Positions 31,865 to 41,550 of a stretch of 64,000 nt of DNA are shown here, piece after piece. The notes beneath the pieces were generated by a model. The model was given only the letters and a program-made list of their open reading frames with translations. It was not told where the DNA came from and ran no database searches. Made by a program: the position numbers and the translations under genes. Where the stretch lies: NCBI GenBank assembly GCA_047973235.1, contig JBKEBP010000139.1, positions 1-64,000 of the forward strand. The letters are read 5' to 3'. Numbering within the stretch: position 1 is the first letter of the stretch; each line of letters begins with the position of its first letter. This DNA is from Aequitasia sp047973235. Its GTDB lineage: Bacteria; Bacillota; Clostridia; Lachnospirales; Lachnospiraceae.

Positions 31865-32617
31865 ATGGTTAAAGCAATTATGCATGGATGTAATGGTAAG
31901 ATGGGACAAGTTATAACGGGACTAGTAAAGAATGACAGAGATATAGAAATAGTCGCCGGAATTGACGGGTATCAGGGCATTGATAATGATTATCCGGTGT
32001 TTGCAACTATAGATAAATGTGATGTTAAAGCAGATGTTATTATTGACTTTTCAACAGCAACAGCAATTGAAGCCCTTCTTGACTTTGCTAAGAAAACGAA
32101 GATACCTGTCGTATTATGCACTACCGGACTTAGTAAAGAACAACTGGATGCAATGGAAGCATCAGCAAGTGAAGTTGGTATACTCAAGTCTGCAAATATG
32201 TCGCTGGGAATCAATTTGCTTCTAAAAATGATGAAGGATGCTGCCAAAACACTAGCACCTGCAGGATTTGACATTGAGATAGTTGAAAAACACCATAATC
32301 AAAAAGTGGATGCGCCTAGTGGCACAGCTATTGCACTCGCGGATTCTATAAACGAAGAGTTTAATAATGAATATGAATATGTATATGATAGAAGCAAGAC
32401 GCGAGAAAAACGAAGTACGAAAGAAATCGGAATTTCTGCGGTAAGAGGTGGCACTATTGTAGGTGAACACGATGTTATTTTTGCAGGAAACGATGAAGTA
32501 ATAGAATTTAGCCATACTGCATACTCCAAAGCAATATTTGCTAAGGGTGCAATTGAGGCGGCTAAATTCCTTAAAGGTAAAGGAGCAGGCAGATACTACA
32601 TGTCTGACGTTATTTAG
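31865..32617 (+). CDS. dapB: 4-hydroxy-tetrahydrodipicolinate reductase
   Basis: DapB of 250 residues, NAD(P)H-dependent reductase of the diaminopimelate/lysine pathway. The N-terminal nucleotide motif is HGCNGKMGQVI; the catalytic block EKHHNQKVDAPSGTA contains the family His and Lys. CGGAGG-type ribosome binding site (AGGAGG) precedes ATG 31865. It starts a tight run of metabolic and housekeeping genes through fbp and hisA. Confidence 0.95.
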   Translation: MVKAIMHGCNGKMGQVITGLVKNDRDIEIVAGIDGYQGIDNDYPVFATIDKCDVKADVIIDFSTATAIEALLDFAKKTKIPVVLCTTGLSKEQLDAMEASASEVGILKSANMSLGINLLLKMMKDAAKTLAPAGFDIEIVEKHHNQKVDAPSGTAIALADSINEEFNNEYEYVYDRSKTREKRSTKEIGISAVRGGTIVGEHDVIFAGNDEVIEFSHTAYSKAIFAKGAIEAAKFLKGKGAGRYYMSDVI

Positions 32618-32625
32618 GAGGAATT

Positions 32626-34578
32626 ATGAGAAATTTGGAATCCAGATATCTGGAAAGACTAGCTCAAATATTTCCGACAATAGGAGCGGCATCGACAGAA
32701 ATTATTAATCTTCAAGCAATTCTTAATTTGCCAAAGGGAACAGAGCATTTTCTTACGGATGTCCATGGTGAGGATGAAGCGTTTTCGCATGTACTTAAAA
32801 ATGGATCAGGATCTGTAAAAAGGAAAATCGGGGATGTTTTTGGTAACACTCTTAGTGCGACCGATAAGCAAGAACTGGCGACTCTTATTTATTATCCCAA
32901 GGAAAAAATAGAGTTAGTAAAAAAAGAAGAACAAAATATAGAGGACTGGTACAAAATCACACTGTATCGTCTTATTGAAGTATGTAAAGCAGTATCAAGC
33001 AAGTACACCAGGTCAAAGGTAAGAAAAGCATTGCCTGCAGATTTTTCGTATATTATAGAGGAGCTTATTACTGAAAAAGCGGAAGTTTCTGATAAAGAGA
33101 ATTACTATAATGAGATAGTAAATACGATAATCCGTGTTAGCAGAGCAGAAGCATTTATCATTGCATTATGCAAATTGATTCAAAGGTTGGTAATTGATCA
33201 TCTTCATGTCGTTGGAGATATTTTTGATAGAGGACCGGGACCACATAAGATTATGGATAAACTAATGACATACCATTCTCTTGATATACAGTGGGGAAAT
33301 CATGATGTACTTTGGATGGGCGCCGCAGCAGGACAATGGGGATGTATCACAAATGTAATTAGAATATGTGCCAGATATGGTAATCTTGACTTGATTGAGG
33401 ATGATTATGGAATAAATCTATTGCCACTTGCGACCTATGCGCTTAACATGTATAAAAAGGACCCGTGTTCATGTTTCTCATTAAAAGGAGAACCCTGCAT
33501 CAATGAAAAAGAGCAGGAATTGAATATTATGATGCATAAGGCGATTTCTATCTTACAGTTTAAAGTTGAAGGCCAAATAATAAATAAACGTAAGAATTAT
33601 AAAATGGAGGATAGAAATCTATTAGATAAAATCAACTATGATGAAGGCACAATATTATTGGATGGGAAAACGTATGAACTGCTTGATACAAACTTTCCGA
33701 CAATTGATCCAAAGGATCCATATCAGCTTACAGACGAAGAGGAAGATATAATGAACCGACTAGAGAAAGCCTTCCTAAACTGTGAAAAGCTTCAGGAACA
33801 TATGCGATTCCTCTTGAATAAAGGTGGTCTTTACAAGGTTTATAATGGAAATCTATTGTATCATGGGTGCGTTCCCATAACCGATGAATGCCGGTTAAAA
33901 GAAGTTGAACTTTATGGCAAGAAATATAAAGGCAAAGCACTTTATGAAGCCCTTGAAAGCTATGTAAGAAAAGGATTCTTTGAGCTCGATGAGATTGAGA
34001 GAGAAAAGGGTAAGGATATAATGTGGTATATCTGGCTAAATGAAAACTCGCCATTATTTGGCAAGAATAAAATGGCAACATTTGAACGCTATTTTATAGC
34101 AGATAAAGAAACGCATAAAGAAATCAAAAATCCATATTACAAGCATTTGGATGATGAAAAAACGGCAAATCTTATACTCAGTGAATTCGGACTACCAACG
34201 AAGGGGGCTCATATTGTCAACGGACATGTTCCGGTTAAATCAATAGAAGGCGAAAGCCCGGTTAAAGCAGGTGGTAAAGTACTAGTAATTGATGGAGGGT
34301 TTTCAAAGGCATATCAGAAGGAAACCGGAATAGCAGGCTATACACTGATTTACAATTCATACGGACTTATCCTAGTTGCCCATGATCCTTTTAAATCAAA
34401 AGAAGAGGCAATAGAAAAAGGTAAGGATATTCATTCGGAAACAATAGTAGTTAAGAGGACAGATAAACGTAGGATGGTAGGAGATACTGATGCCGGAGTA
34501 GAGCTAAAAGAACAAATTCATGACTTGGAAGAATTGCTTGCAGCATATAGAAGCGGAGCTATCGTCGAAAAAGCCTAG
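32626..34578 (+). CDS. fbp: Fructose-1,6-bisphosphatase, class III (Firmicutes type)
   Basis: Class III FBPase of 650 residues, the form found in Firmicutes and unrelated to the common class I enzyme. Metallophosphatase motifs are visible: TDVHGEDEAF near residue 45, HVVGDIFDRGPGPHKIM and WGNHDVLWMG near 200-235, and NGHVPV near 535. It hydrolyses fructose-1,6-bisphosphate in gluconeogenesis, needed when growing on acetyl-CoA-yielding substrates such as those above. It begins 8 bp after dapB, with AGGAGG before ATG 32626. Confidence 0.95.
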   Translation: MRNLESRYLERLAQIFPTIGAASTEIINLQAILNLPKGTEHFLTDVHGEDEAFSHVLKNGSGSVKRKIGDVFGNTLSATDKQELATLIYYPKEKIELVKKEEQNIEDWYKITLYRLIEVCKAVSSKYTRSKVRKALPADFSYIIEELITEKAEVSDKENYYNEIVNTIIRVSRAEAFIIALCKLIQRLVIDHLHVVGDIFDRGPGPHKIMDKLMTYHSLDIQWGNHDVLWMGAAAGQWGCITNVIRICARYGNLDLIEDDYGINLLPLATYALNMYKKDPCSCFSLKGEPCINEKEQELNIMMHKAISILQFKVEGQIINKRKNYKMEDRNLLDKINYDEGTILLDGKTYELLDTNFPTIDPKDPYQLTDEEEDIMNRLEKAFLNCEKLQEHMRFLLNKGGLYKVYNGNLLYHGCVPITDECRLKEVELYGKKYKGKALYEALESYVRKGFFELDEIEREKGKDIMWYIWLNENSPLFGKNKMATFERYFIADKETHKEIKNPYYKHLDDEKTANLILSEFGLPTKGAHIVNGHVPVKSIEGESPVKAGGKVLVIDGGFSKAYQKETGIAGYTLIYNSYGLILVAHDPFKSKEEAIEKGKDIHSETIVVKRTDKRRMVGDTDAGVELKEQIHDLEELLAAYRSGAIVEKA

Positions 34579-34594
34579 GGGAGTATTTAGAAAA

Positions 34595-35371
34595 ATGAAA
34601 TTCAGACCATGTATAGATATACATAATGGAAAAGTTAAACAGATTGTCGGAGGGTCTTTATCTGATACTGATGAGAAGGTAAAAGAAAATTTTATCTCTG
34701 ATAAGAATGCCTCTTATTATGGAAAGCTTTATAAAGAATTAAACTTGAAGGGTGGGCATGTAATTATGCTTACCCCTTCTTATTCTAAGCATTTTAATGC
34801 GACTAAGAATGAAGCATTAGAGGCATTGAAAGCATATCCGGGTGGTATGCAGGTCGGAGGCGGAATTAATGCAGATAATGCTAAAGACTATCTGGATAAA
34901 GGTGCAAGTCACGTTATAATCACTTCGTGGTTCTTTGAAAATGGCGCAATTCGTTATGATAGAATGGAACAAATGCGAAATGCAATAGGCAAAGAGCGGA
35001 TTGTAGTTGATCTTAGCTGCAGGTATAGAGATAATGGTTATTATGTAGTGACAGATAGATGGCAGACCTTCACAGACGTAAGAGTTAGTAATGACATGCT
35101 TATTGAGCTTTCGGATTACTGTGATGAATTTTTGATTCATGGTGTCGATGTTGAGGGCAAAGGGTCAGGAATGGAGGAGCCGCTCGTAGAACTCCTGACA
35201 AAGTTTGATAGAGTTCCGATAACGTATGCAGGCGGTATTGCAAGTAAGAGTGATGTTGGTAAGTTTGAGACACTTTCTAACGGGAAACTTGATTTCACGG
35301 TTGGGAGTGCATTGGACATTTTTAGTGGCAAATTACCTTTTGAATGGGTGAAACGCTATAACAAGCCTTGA
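34595..35371 (+). CDS. hisA: HisA-type phosphoribosylformimino-AICAR-phosphate isomerase
   Basis: TIM-barrel isomerase of histidine synthesis, 258 residues, of the longer HisA form that resembles eukaryotic enzymes. The first half carries the catalytic Asp in RPCIDIHNGKVKQIVGG, the second half the Asp in LIHGVDVEGKGSG; VGGGI and TYAGGI are the two phosphate-binding loops. It stands alone: no other his gene is in the window. The frame extends upstream into fbp, but AGGGGAG and ATG 34595 give the family N-terminus. Confidence 0.85.
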   Translation: MKFRPCIDIHNGKVKQIVGGSLSDTDEKVKENFISDKNASYYGKLYKELNLKGGHVIMLTPSYSKHFNATKNEALEALKAYPGGMQVGGGINADNAKDYLDKGASHVIITSWFFENGAIRYDRMEQMRNAIGKERIVVDLSCRYRDNGYYVVTDRWQTFTDVRVSNDMLIELSDYCDEFLIHGVDVEGKGSGMEEPLVELLTKFDRVPITYAGGIASKSDVGKFETLSNGKLDFTVGSALDIFSGKLPFEWVKRYNKP

Positions 35372-35396
35372 ATTGAAAATTGGATAGTGTTATGAT
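35368..35396 (+). promoter_or_regulatory. Candidate secA promoter
   Basis: TTGAAT at 35368-35373 and TATGAT at 35391-35396 with a 17-bp spacer overlap the hisA stop codon and lie 33 bp before the secA start, suggesting that secA-prfB can be transcribed separately. Confidence 0.5.
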
Positions 35397-35428
35397 GTAG
35401 GATAGCAAATGTTAAGGAGTAATATAAT

Positions 35429-37996
35429 ATGGGTTTTTTACAAAAATTATTCGGATCACATAGTGAGAACGAATTGAAAAGAGTATATCCGTTGGTGGAT
35501 CAAATGGAAGCACTGGATAAAGAAATGCAGGCGCTTTCTGATTATGAGCTAAAGGATAAGACAGTGGAATTTAAAGAAAGATTGGAAAAAGGCGAGACTT
35601 TAGATGATATTTTGGTTGAAGCATATGCGACAGTTAGGGAAGCAGCCTCAAGAAGTATCGGATTAAAGCATTATAGAGTACAGCTAATAGGTGGAGTTAT
35701 TTTACATCAAGGAAGAATAGCTGAAATGAAAACCGGTGAAGGTAAGACGTTGGTATCTACATTGCCGGCTTATTTAAATGCACTATCAGGTAAGGGTGTA
35801 CACATTGTAACAGTTAATGATTATCTGGCAAAGCGTGATGCCGAATGGATGGGTAAGGTACACGAGTTCTTAGGTCTTACGGTCGGTGTCGTTCTTAATG
35901 AGTTAAGCAATGACGAAAGAAGAGAAGCCTATAACTGTGACATAACTTACGTCACAAATAATGAATTGGGTTTTGATTATCTAAGAGATAACATGGTTAT
36001 ATATAAGGAGCAACTCGTTCAACGAGGTCTTAAATATGCAGTTATTGATGAGGTCGATTCAGTACTTATTGATGAAGCCAGAACTCCTCTTATTATTTCA
36101 GGACAAAGTGGAAAGTCGACTAAGCTATATGATGCTTGCGATATTTTAGCTAAACAACTTGAAAAAGGAGAAGCCAGTAAAGAATTCTCTAAGATGGATG
36201 CCATAATGGGTGAAGAAGTCGAAGAGAGTGGAGACTTTATTGTTAATGAAAAAGAGAAGAATGTTTCGCTTACCGAATCCGGTGTTAAAAAAGTCGAGAA
36301 ATTCTTTCATGTTGATAACTTGGCAGATGCTGAAAATCTTGAAATACAGCACAATACAATATTAGCACTTCGTGCCAATAACCTTATGTTCAAAGATAAA
36401 GACTACGTTGTAAAAGACGACGAAGTTTTAATTGTAGATGAATTCACCGGTCGTATTATGCCGGGACGTAGATATTCAGATGGTCTTCATCAGGCTATTG
36501 AAGCAAAAGAGCATGTAAAGGTTAAGAGAGAGAGTAAGACACTCGCAACTATCACATTCCAAAATCTTTTCAACAAATATGAAAAGAAATCCGGTATGAC
36601 AGGTACAGCCCTTACGGAAGAAAAAGAGTTTAGGGATATATATGGAATGGATGTTGTGGAAATACCTACAAATGTTCAAATTGCGCGTATAGATTTGAAT
36701 GATGCTGTATACAAAACCGAAAAGGAAAAGTTTAGTGCGGTTTGTGATGTAATCGAAGAAGCACACGCAAAAGAACAACCTGTACTTGTTGGTACAATTA
36801 CTATTGATAATTCAGAGCTCCTAAGTGCCATGCTTAAAAGAAGGGGTATTAAACATAATGTACTTAATGCTAAATTTCATGAAATGGAAGCGGAGATAGT
36901 TGCTAATGCCGGTATTCATGGTGCGGTAACTATTGCTACTAATATGGCTGGTCGTGGTACGGATATTAAGCTCGATGAAGAGTCGAGGGCAGCAGGCGGA
37001 CTTAAAATCATAGGTACAGAGCGTCATGAGTCACGTCGTATAGATAATCAGCTGCGTGGTCGTGCCGGTCGTCAAGGAGATCCGGGTGAATCCAGATTTT
37101 ATATATCTCTTGAAGATGATTTAATGAGATTATTTGGTTCGGAACGTCTTATGAGTATATTTAATACACTAGGTGTTGAAGAAGGGGAACAGATTGAACA
37201 CAAAATGCTTTCAAATGCGATTGAGAAAGCGCAAGAAAAGATAGAAAGCAACAACTTTGGTATTCGTAAGAATCTTCTCGAGTACGATCAGGTAATGAAT
37301 GAACAAAGAGAAATCATATATGAAGAAAGAAGAAAGGTTCTTGATGGTGAGAACATGAGAGATTCTATCTTCCATATGATAAGCGACTATGTTGATAATA
37401 CTGTAGATATGATTATTCCATCGGATGCTGACTCGGAAGATTGGAATTTGGGTGAGTTAAATGTTACGATTGGTAATGTAATTCCATCAGATGAAGTTGT
37501 TGAGTCTGAAACAAAGAACATGAAGCAAAGTGCCCTTAAGCAACTACTAAAGGAAAGAGCCGGGAAAGCATATGAAGCTAAGGAAGCGGAATTCCCTGAG
37601 GCTGAGCATATTAGAGAACTGGAGCGAGTGGTACTCCTTCGAGTAATTGATAATAAGTGGATGGATCATATCGATGATATGGATCAGTTAAGACAAGGTA
37701 TTGGATTACAAGCTTATGGTCAAAGGGATCCGAAGGTAGAGTATAAGATGCTTGGTTATGAAATGTTTGATGAGATGACCAATGGTATTACAGAGGCAAC
37801 AGTACGTACATTGTTCCATGTGAAAGTAGAACAAAAGGTTGAAAGAGAAGAAGTTGCGAAGGTAACCGGCACTAATAGAGGTGAGGAAACAGTAAAAGCA
37901 CCTAAAAAAAGAGAAGAAAAGAAGGTTTATCCAAATGATCCGTGCCCATGTGGTAGTGGTAAAAAATACAAACAATGCCATGGAAAAGGATTGTAA
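35429..37996 (+). CDS. secA: Preprotein translocase ATPase SecA
   Basis: Motor ATPase of the Sec export pathway, 855 residues and complete. Walker A is in EMKTGEGKTLVSTLPAYLN, the DEAD motif in VIDEVDSVLIDEARTPLIIS, and the second helicase domain has NMAGRGTDIKL and GRAGRQGDPG. The C-terminus keeps the zinc motif CPCGSGKKYKQCH that binds SecB or the ribosome. TTAAGGAG precedes ATG 35429. It is followed by prfB, a common clostridial pairing. Confidence 0.97.
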   Translation: MGFLQKLFGSHSENELKRVYPLVDQMEALDKEMQALSDYELKDKTVEFKERLEKGETLDDILVEAYATVREAASRSIGLKHYRVQLIGGVILHQGRIAEMKTGEGKTLVSTLPAYLNALSGKGVHIVTVNDYLAKRDAEWMGKVHEFLGLTVGVVLNELSNDERREAYNCDITYVTNNELGFDYLRDNMVIYKEQLVQRGLKYAVIDEVDSVLIDEARTPLIISGQSGKSTKLYDACDILAKQLEKGEASKEFSKMDAIMGEEVEESGDFIVNEKEKNVSLTESGVKKVEKFFHVDNLADAENLEIQHNTILALRANNLMFKDKDYVVKDDEVLIVDEFTGRIMPGRRYSDGLHQAIEAKEHVKVKRESKTLATITFQNLFNKYEKKSGMTGTALTEEKEFRDIYGMDVVEIPTNVQIARIDLNDAVYKTEKEKFSAVCDVIEEAHAKEQPVLVGTITIDNSELLSAMLKRRGIKHNVLNAKFHEMEAEIVANAGIHGAVTIATNMAGRGTDIKLDEESRAAGGLKIIGTERHESRRIDNQLRGRAGRQGDPGESRFYISLEDDLMRLFGSERLMSIFNTLGVEEGEQIEHKMLSNAIEKAQEKIESNNFGIRKNLLEYDQVMNEQREIIYEERRKVLDGENMRDSIFHMISDYVDNTVDMIIPSDADSEDWNLGELNVTIGNVIPSDEVVESETKNMKQSALKQLLKERAGKAYEAKEAEFPEAEHIRELERVVLLRVIDNKWMDHIDDMDQLRQGIGLQAYGQRDPKVEYKMLGYEMFDEMTNGITEATVRTLFHVKVEQKVEREEVAKVTGTNRGEETVKAPKKREEKKVYPNDPCPCGSGKKYKQCHGKGL

Positions 37997-38021
37997 TATA
38001 TTTTAGAAATGAGGTGAGAGA

Positions 38022-39123
38022 GTGGTTGAATTAGATCAATACAAAAGCGTTATATTATCATATGAAACACCTCTTAGTGAAATGAGGGATTCACTTTGAC
38101 GAAGCGGGGAAAAGAACTCGCTTAGAAGAGCTCGATAAAAAGGCTGAAGAGCCGAGATTCTGGGATGACCCTGAGGGGTCCACCAGACTGATGAAAGAAG
38201 CTAAAAATTTAAAAGATACTCTTGATACTCTTGAGGGTCTATTTAGTCAATTCGAAGATATTCAAGTCCTTATTGATATGGGATATGAGGAAAATGATAG
38301 TAGTATAGCCGCTGAGGTAAAAGAGGAGCTCGATAATTTTGAGAAGAGCTTTGAAACTATGCGTATACAAACACTCTTATCCGGCGAATATGATAACTTA
38401 AATGCAATTCTTACAATCCATGCCGGTGCCGGTGGTACAGAGTCGTGTGATTGGGCCAATATGCTATATCGAATGTATTCAAGATATTGCGAAAAGAATA
38501 ATTTCAGTGTTAAAGTTCTTGATTTTCAGGATGGTGATATAACAGGTCTAAAGGCTATAACGATGGAAATAGTGGGAGATAATGCTTATGGATATTTAAA
38601 ATCAGAAAAAGGTGTTCATAGGCTGGTTCGCATATCGCCATTTAATGCAGCCGGAAAACGACAGACTTCATTTGCTTCAGTGGACGTTGTTCCTGATATC
38701 GAAGATGAAATAGATATAGAGGTTGCAGATGATGAGATAAAGGTTGACACTTATCGTGCAAGCGGTGCCGGTGGTCAGCATGTAAATAAAACCTCATCTG
38801 CAATTCGTATAACACATCTTGCGACAGGCATTGTGGTACAGTGTCAAAATGAACGCTCTCAGCATTTTAATAAAGAAAAAGCAATGCAGATGCTCAAGGT
38901 ACGTCTTAAACTTTTAAAGGAACAGGAACAGGCGGAAATGGTGTCGGGCATAAGAGGAGAAGTAAAAGAAATTGGATTTGGAAATCAAATAAGGTCATAT
39001 ACAATGCAGCCATATACGCTAGTGAAGGACCACAGAACAAATGCAGAAACGGGCAATGTGAGTGCGGTTCTTGATGGAGATTTAGACCTGTTTATTAATG
39101 CGTATCTAAAGGGAGGACAATAA
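38022..39123 (+). CDS. prfB: Peptide chain release factor 2 (programmed +1 frameshift)
   Basis: RF2, made from two frames. A 25-codon leader starts at GTG 38022 (RBS GAGGTG 38011-38016) and stops at TGA 38097-38099; a +1 shift at CTT-TGA-C continues into the long frame with DEAGKRTRLEEL and RFWDDPEG. The mature factor has the stop-codon reading tripeptide SPF (RISPFNAAG) and the hydrolysis motif GGQ (GAGGQHVN). Total about 366 residues, normal for RF2. The internal stop is the known self-regulation: when RF2 is scarce the ribosome pauses and shifts. This is not a pseudogene. Confidence 0.95.
38085..38100 (+). promoter_or_regulatory. Programmed frameshift site of prfB
   Basis: AGGG (38085-38088), a Shine-Dalgarno-like stimulator, is followed 5 nt later by CTTTGAC. 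Ribosomes slip from CTT to TTT, skipping T38097 and resuming at GAC 38098-38100. The slippery codon and stop match the conserved RF2 site; the stimulator is slightly shorter and further off than in E. coli. Confidence 0.9.
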
Positions 39124-39125
39124 AA

Positions 39126-40340
39126 ATGAAAAAGATTGCAGTTTTAGGATATGGTACAGTAGGCTCGGGCGTCGTCGAGGTGCTCAGTGTGAACAAGGAT
39201 GTAATTGCTAAACGAGTGGGTGAGGAAATATATATTAAAAAAGTGCTTGATTTACGTGAATTTGAAGGAGACCCAATTCAAAACAAGATAGTTCATGATT
39301 TTAATGAGATAGTAAATGATGATGAAATATCTATTGTTGTGGAAACGATGGGTGGAATTAAGCCGGCTTATGACTTTGTAAAAAGTTGTCTTCTCGCAGG
39401 CAAAAGCGTCGCAACATCTAATAAAGCACTTGTTGCAGCTCATGGAGCAGAACTTCTTCAGATAGCAACTAGTAAGAACATACACTTTCTATTTGAAGCA
39501 AGTGTTGGAGGCGGAATACCGATTATAAGACCCCTTAATGCATCCCTTGCGGCAGACGAAATAGAAGAAATAACAGGTATTTTAAACGGAACAACAAATT
39601 ATATGATGACGAAGATGTTCTATGAGGGAGCGGATTACGATACTGTTCTAAAAGAGGCACAGGACAACGGATATGCAGAGAAAAATCCTGAAGCTGATGT
39701 TGAGGGTCATGATGCAGGTAGAAAAATTGCAATTCTTTCATCGATAATATCCGGAAAACAAGTTGACTTTGAAGATATATATTGTGAAGGTATTACAAAA
39801 ATTACGACTAAGGATGTTAAATATGCTAAAGAAATGGGCGGTACTATTAAACTTCTTGCTCAAGCAAAGCGAGACGGTGATAAAATAAATGCAATGGTAT
39901 CACCATTTATCATATATCCGGAACATCCCTTGTTTAGTGTGAATGATGTTTTTAATGCTATATTTGTAAAAGGGAATGTATTAGGAGATGGTATGTTCTA
40001 TGGCAGTGGCGCAGGTAAATTGCCAACAGCTAGTGCCGTAGTTTCAGATGTTATAGAAGCAGCGAGAAATCCTGAAAAGAGTGTGTTTGTTCCTTGGTCA
40101 ACTGAAAAGCTTGAATTAGAAGATAAGGGAGAGACAAAAAGGAAGTTCCTTATAAGGATTAAAGGCAGTTCGGATGAAGATAAGATAAGGTCACTATACG
40201 GAAATGTGAAGATGATAGCTCCGGAAGGTGTCTCCGGGGAATATGGTTTTATTACCGAAGTTATGACAGAAAGCGAAATGGACGAGAAGATAGCTACAAC
40301 GAAGGCGGAGGTACTACAGGTACTTCGAATAGAAGAATAG
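39126..40340 (+). CDS. hom: Homoserine dehydrogenase
   Basis: Homoserine dehydrogenase of 404 residues. The Rossmann motif is LGYGTVGSGVVEVL at the N-terminus, the catalytic block GGGIPIIRPLNASLAADEIEEITGILNGTTNYM is intact, and a C-terminal ACT domain (from about 320) suggests feedback by threonine. It reduces aspartate semialdehyde to homoserine. It begins 2 bp after prfB and is followed 13 bp later by an ApgM-family gene that may encode the next enzyme of the threonine pathway. Confidence 0.95.
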   Translation: MKKIAVLGYGTVGSGVVEVLSVNKDVIAKRVGEEIYIKKVLDLREFEGDPIQNKIVHDFNEIVNDDEISIVVETMGGIKPAYDFVKSCLLAGKSVATSNKALVAAHGAELLQIATSKNIHFLFEASVGGGIPIIRPLNASLAADEIEEITGILNGTTNYMMTKMFYEGADYDTVLKEAQDNGYAEKNPEADVEGHDAGRKIAILSSIISGKQVDFEDIYCEGITKITTKDVKYAKEMGGTIKLLAQAKRDGDKINAMVSPFIIYPEHPLFSVNDVFNAIFVKGNVLGDGMFYGSGAGKLPTASAVVSDVIEAARNPEKSVFVPWSTEKLELEDKGETKRKFLIRIKGSSDEDKIRSLYGNVKMIAPEGVSGEYGFITEVMTESEMDEKIATTKAEVLQVLRIEE

Positions 40341-40353
40341 CTGGGAGATATAT

Positions 40354-41550
40354 ATGAAATACATTGTATTATTAAGTGATGGTATGTCAGGAGAGCCATT
40401 AGAAGAGCTGGGTAATAGAACGACAATGGAAGCTGCCGACACTCCAAATATGGATAGGTTAGTCAAAGACTCGGTTGTCGGGTTGGTTCAAACAGTTCCA
40501 AAGGGGATGTCTCCGGGAAGTGACGTTGCCAATTTAGCGGCATTGGGATATAACCCTAAAAAGTATTATTCCGGAAGATCACCACTTGAGGCACTTAGTA
40601 TTGGGGTTGATATGAAGGATACTGATGTATCGCTTAGAATGAATCTTGTTACGTTGACGGATGAAGAAGTTTATGAAGAAAAGGTAATAACTGATCATAG
40701 CTCAGGGGAAATTACAACTGAGGAAGCAGCTATATTACTCGAGGATTTAAAAGTAGGACTAAGACATGAAGGCTATGATTTCTATTTGGGAACAAGTTAT
40801 AGACATTTGGTTATAATAAAGAATGGAGAAATAATAGATTTAGTGCCACCTCATGATGTACTTGAAAGGCAAATTGGTGCATACTTGCCTAAAAATCAAA
40901 CGCTTCGTGATATGATGATTAAGAGCTATGAAATATTAAAGACTCATCCTATAAATAAAAAAAGAATAGCGAATGGAGAAAATCCGGCTAATTCAGTATG
41001 GTTTTGGGGAGCAGGAAAACGCCCTGAACTTTCTTCTTTTAAGGAGAAGACAGGTAAGAGTGGTGTTATGATATCAGCAGTTGATTTACTAAAGGGCATA
41101 GCTGTTGGCGCAGGTATGAAAGTTGCGAAAGTTGAGGGTATAAATGGCGGACTTCATACCAATTATGAAGGCAAAGCATTGGCAGCAATAGATTCACTTT
41201 GCGACAAAGGCTGTGATTTTGCATACATCCATGTGGAAGCGCCGGATGAAATGGGACATCAGGGGTTGATTAAAGAGAAGATACAAGCTATTGAAAATGT
41301 AGATAAACGCGTTCTTAAGATATTACTTGATGAACTGGAAAAGCGAGATGAAGATTTTAGAATAATGATTTTACCGGATCATCCTACACCCGTAGCTATT
41401 AGAACACATACAGGCAATCCGGTTCCATTTATGATTTATGATAGTACGAATTCTGTCCGTGGAACAGATACATTTAGCGAAAAAACCGCGAAAAAACAAG
41501 GGCTCTTGATAGATGAGGGTTATAAGCTTATTGATGAATTGCTTAAATAA
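40354..41550 (+). CDS. ApgM-family phosphotransferase, candidate homoserine kinase
   Basis: Alkaline-phosphatase-superfamily protein of 398 residues close to archaeal-type cofactor-independent phosphoglycerate mutase (ApgM). The metal-binding Asp-Gly-Met-Ser N-terminus (LLSDGMSGEPLEELG), NMDRL, PGSDVANLAALGY and the C-terminal HVEAPDEMGHQG and DHPTP blocks are present. A subfamily of ApgM homologues that sits beside hom in genomes lacking thrB has been proposed to be a homoserine kinase, and that is the context here. Either a glycolytic mutase or this kinase fits the sequence; I favour the kinase from position. Confidence 0.85.
   Translation: MKYIVLLSDGMSGEPLEELGNRTTMEAADTPNMDRLVKDSVVGLVQTVPKGMSPGSDVANLAALGYNPKKYYSGRSPLEALSIGVDMKDTDVSLRMNLVTLTDEEVYEEKVITDHSSGEITTEEAAILLEDLKVGLRHEGYDFYLGTSYRHLVIIKNGEIIDLVPPHDVLERQIGAYLPKNQTLRDMMIKSYEILKTHPINKKRIANGENPANSVWFWGAGKRPELSSFKEKTGKSGVMISAVDLLKGIAVGAGMKVAKVEGINGGLHTNYEGKALAAIDSLCDKGCDFAYIHVEAPDEMGHQGLIKEKIQAIENVDKRVLKILLDELEKRDEDFRIMILPDHPTPVAIRTHTGNPVPFMIYDSTNSVRGTDTFSEKTAKKQGLLIDEGYKLIDELLK

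Noticed and set aside
38022..38200. prfB as a broken gene with an internal stop
   Set aside because: The TGA lies in the conserved CTTTGAC shift site after a Shine-Dalgarno-like AGGG, and both frames encode proper RF2 sequence.
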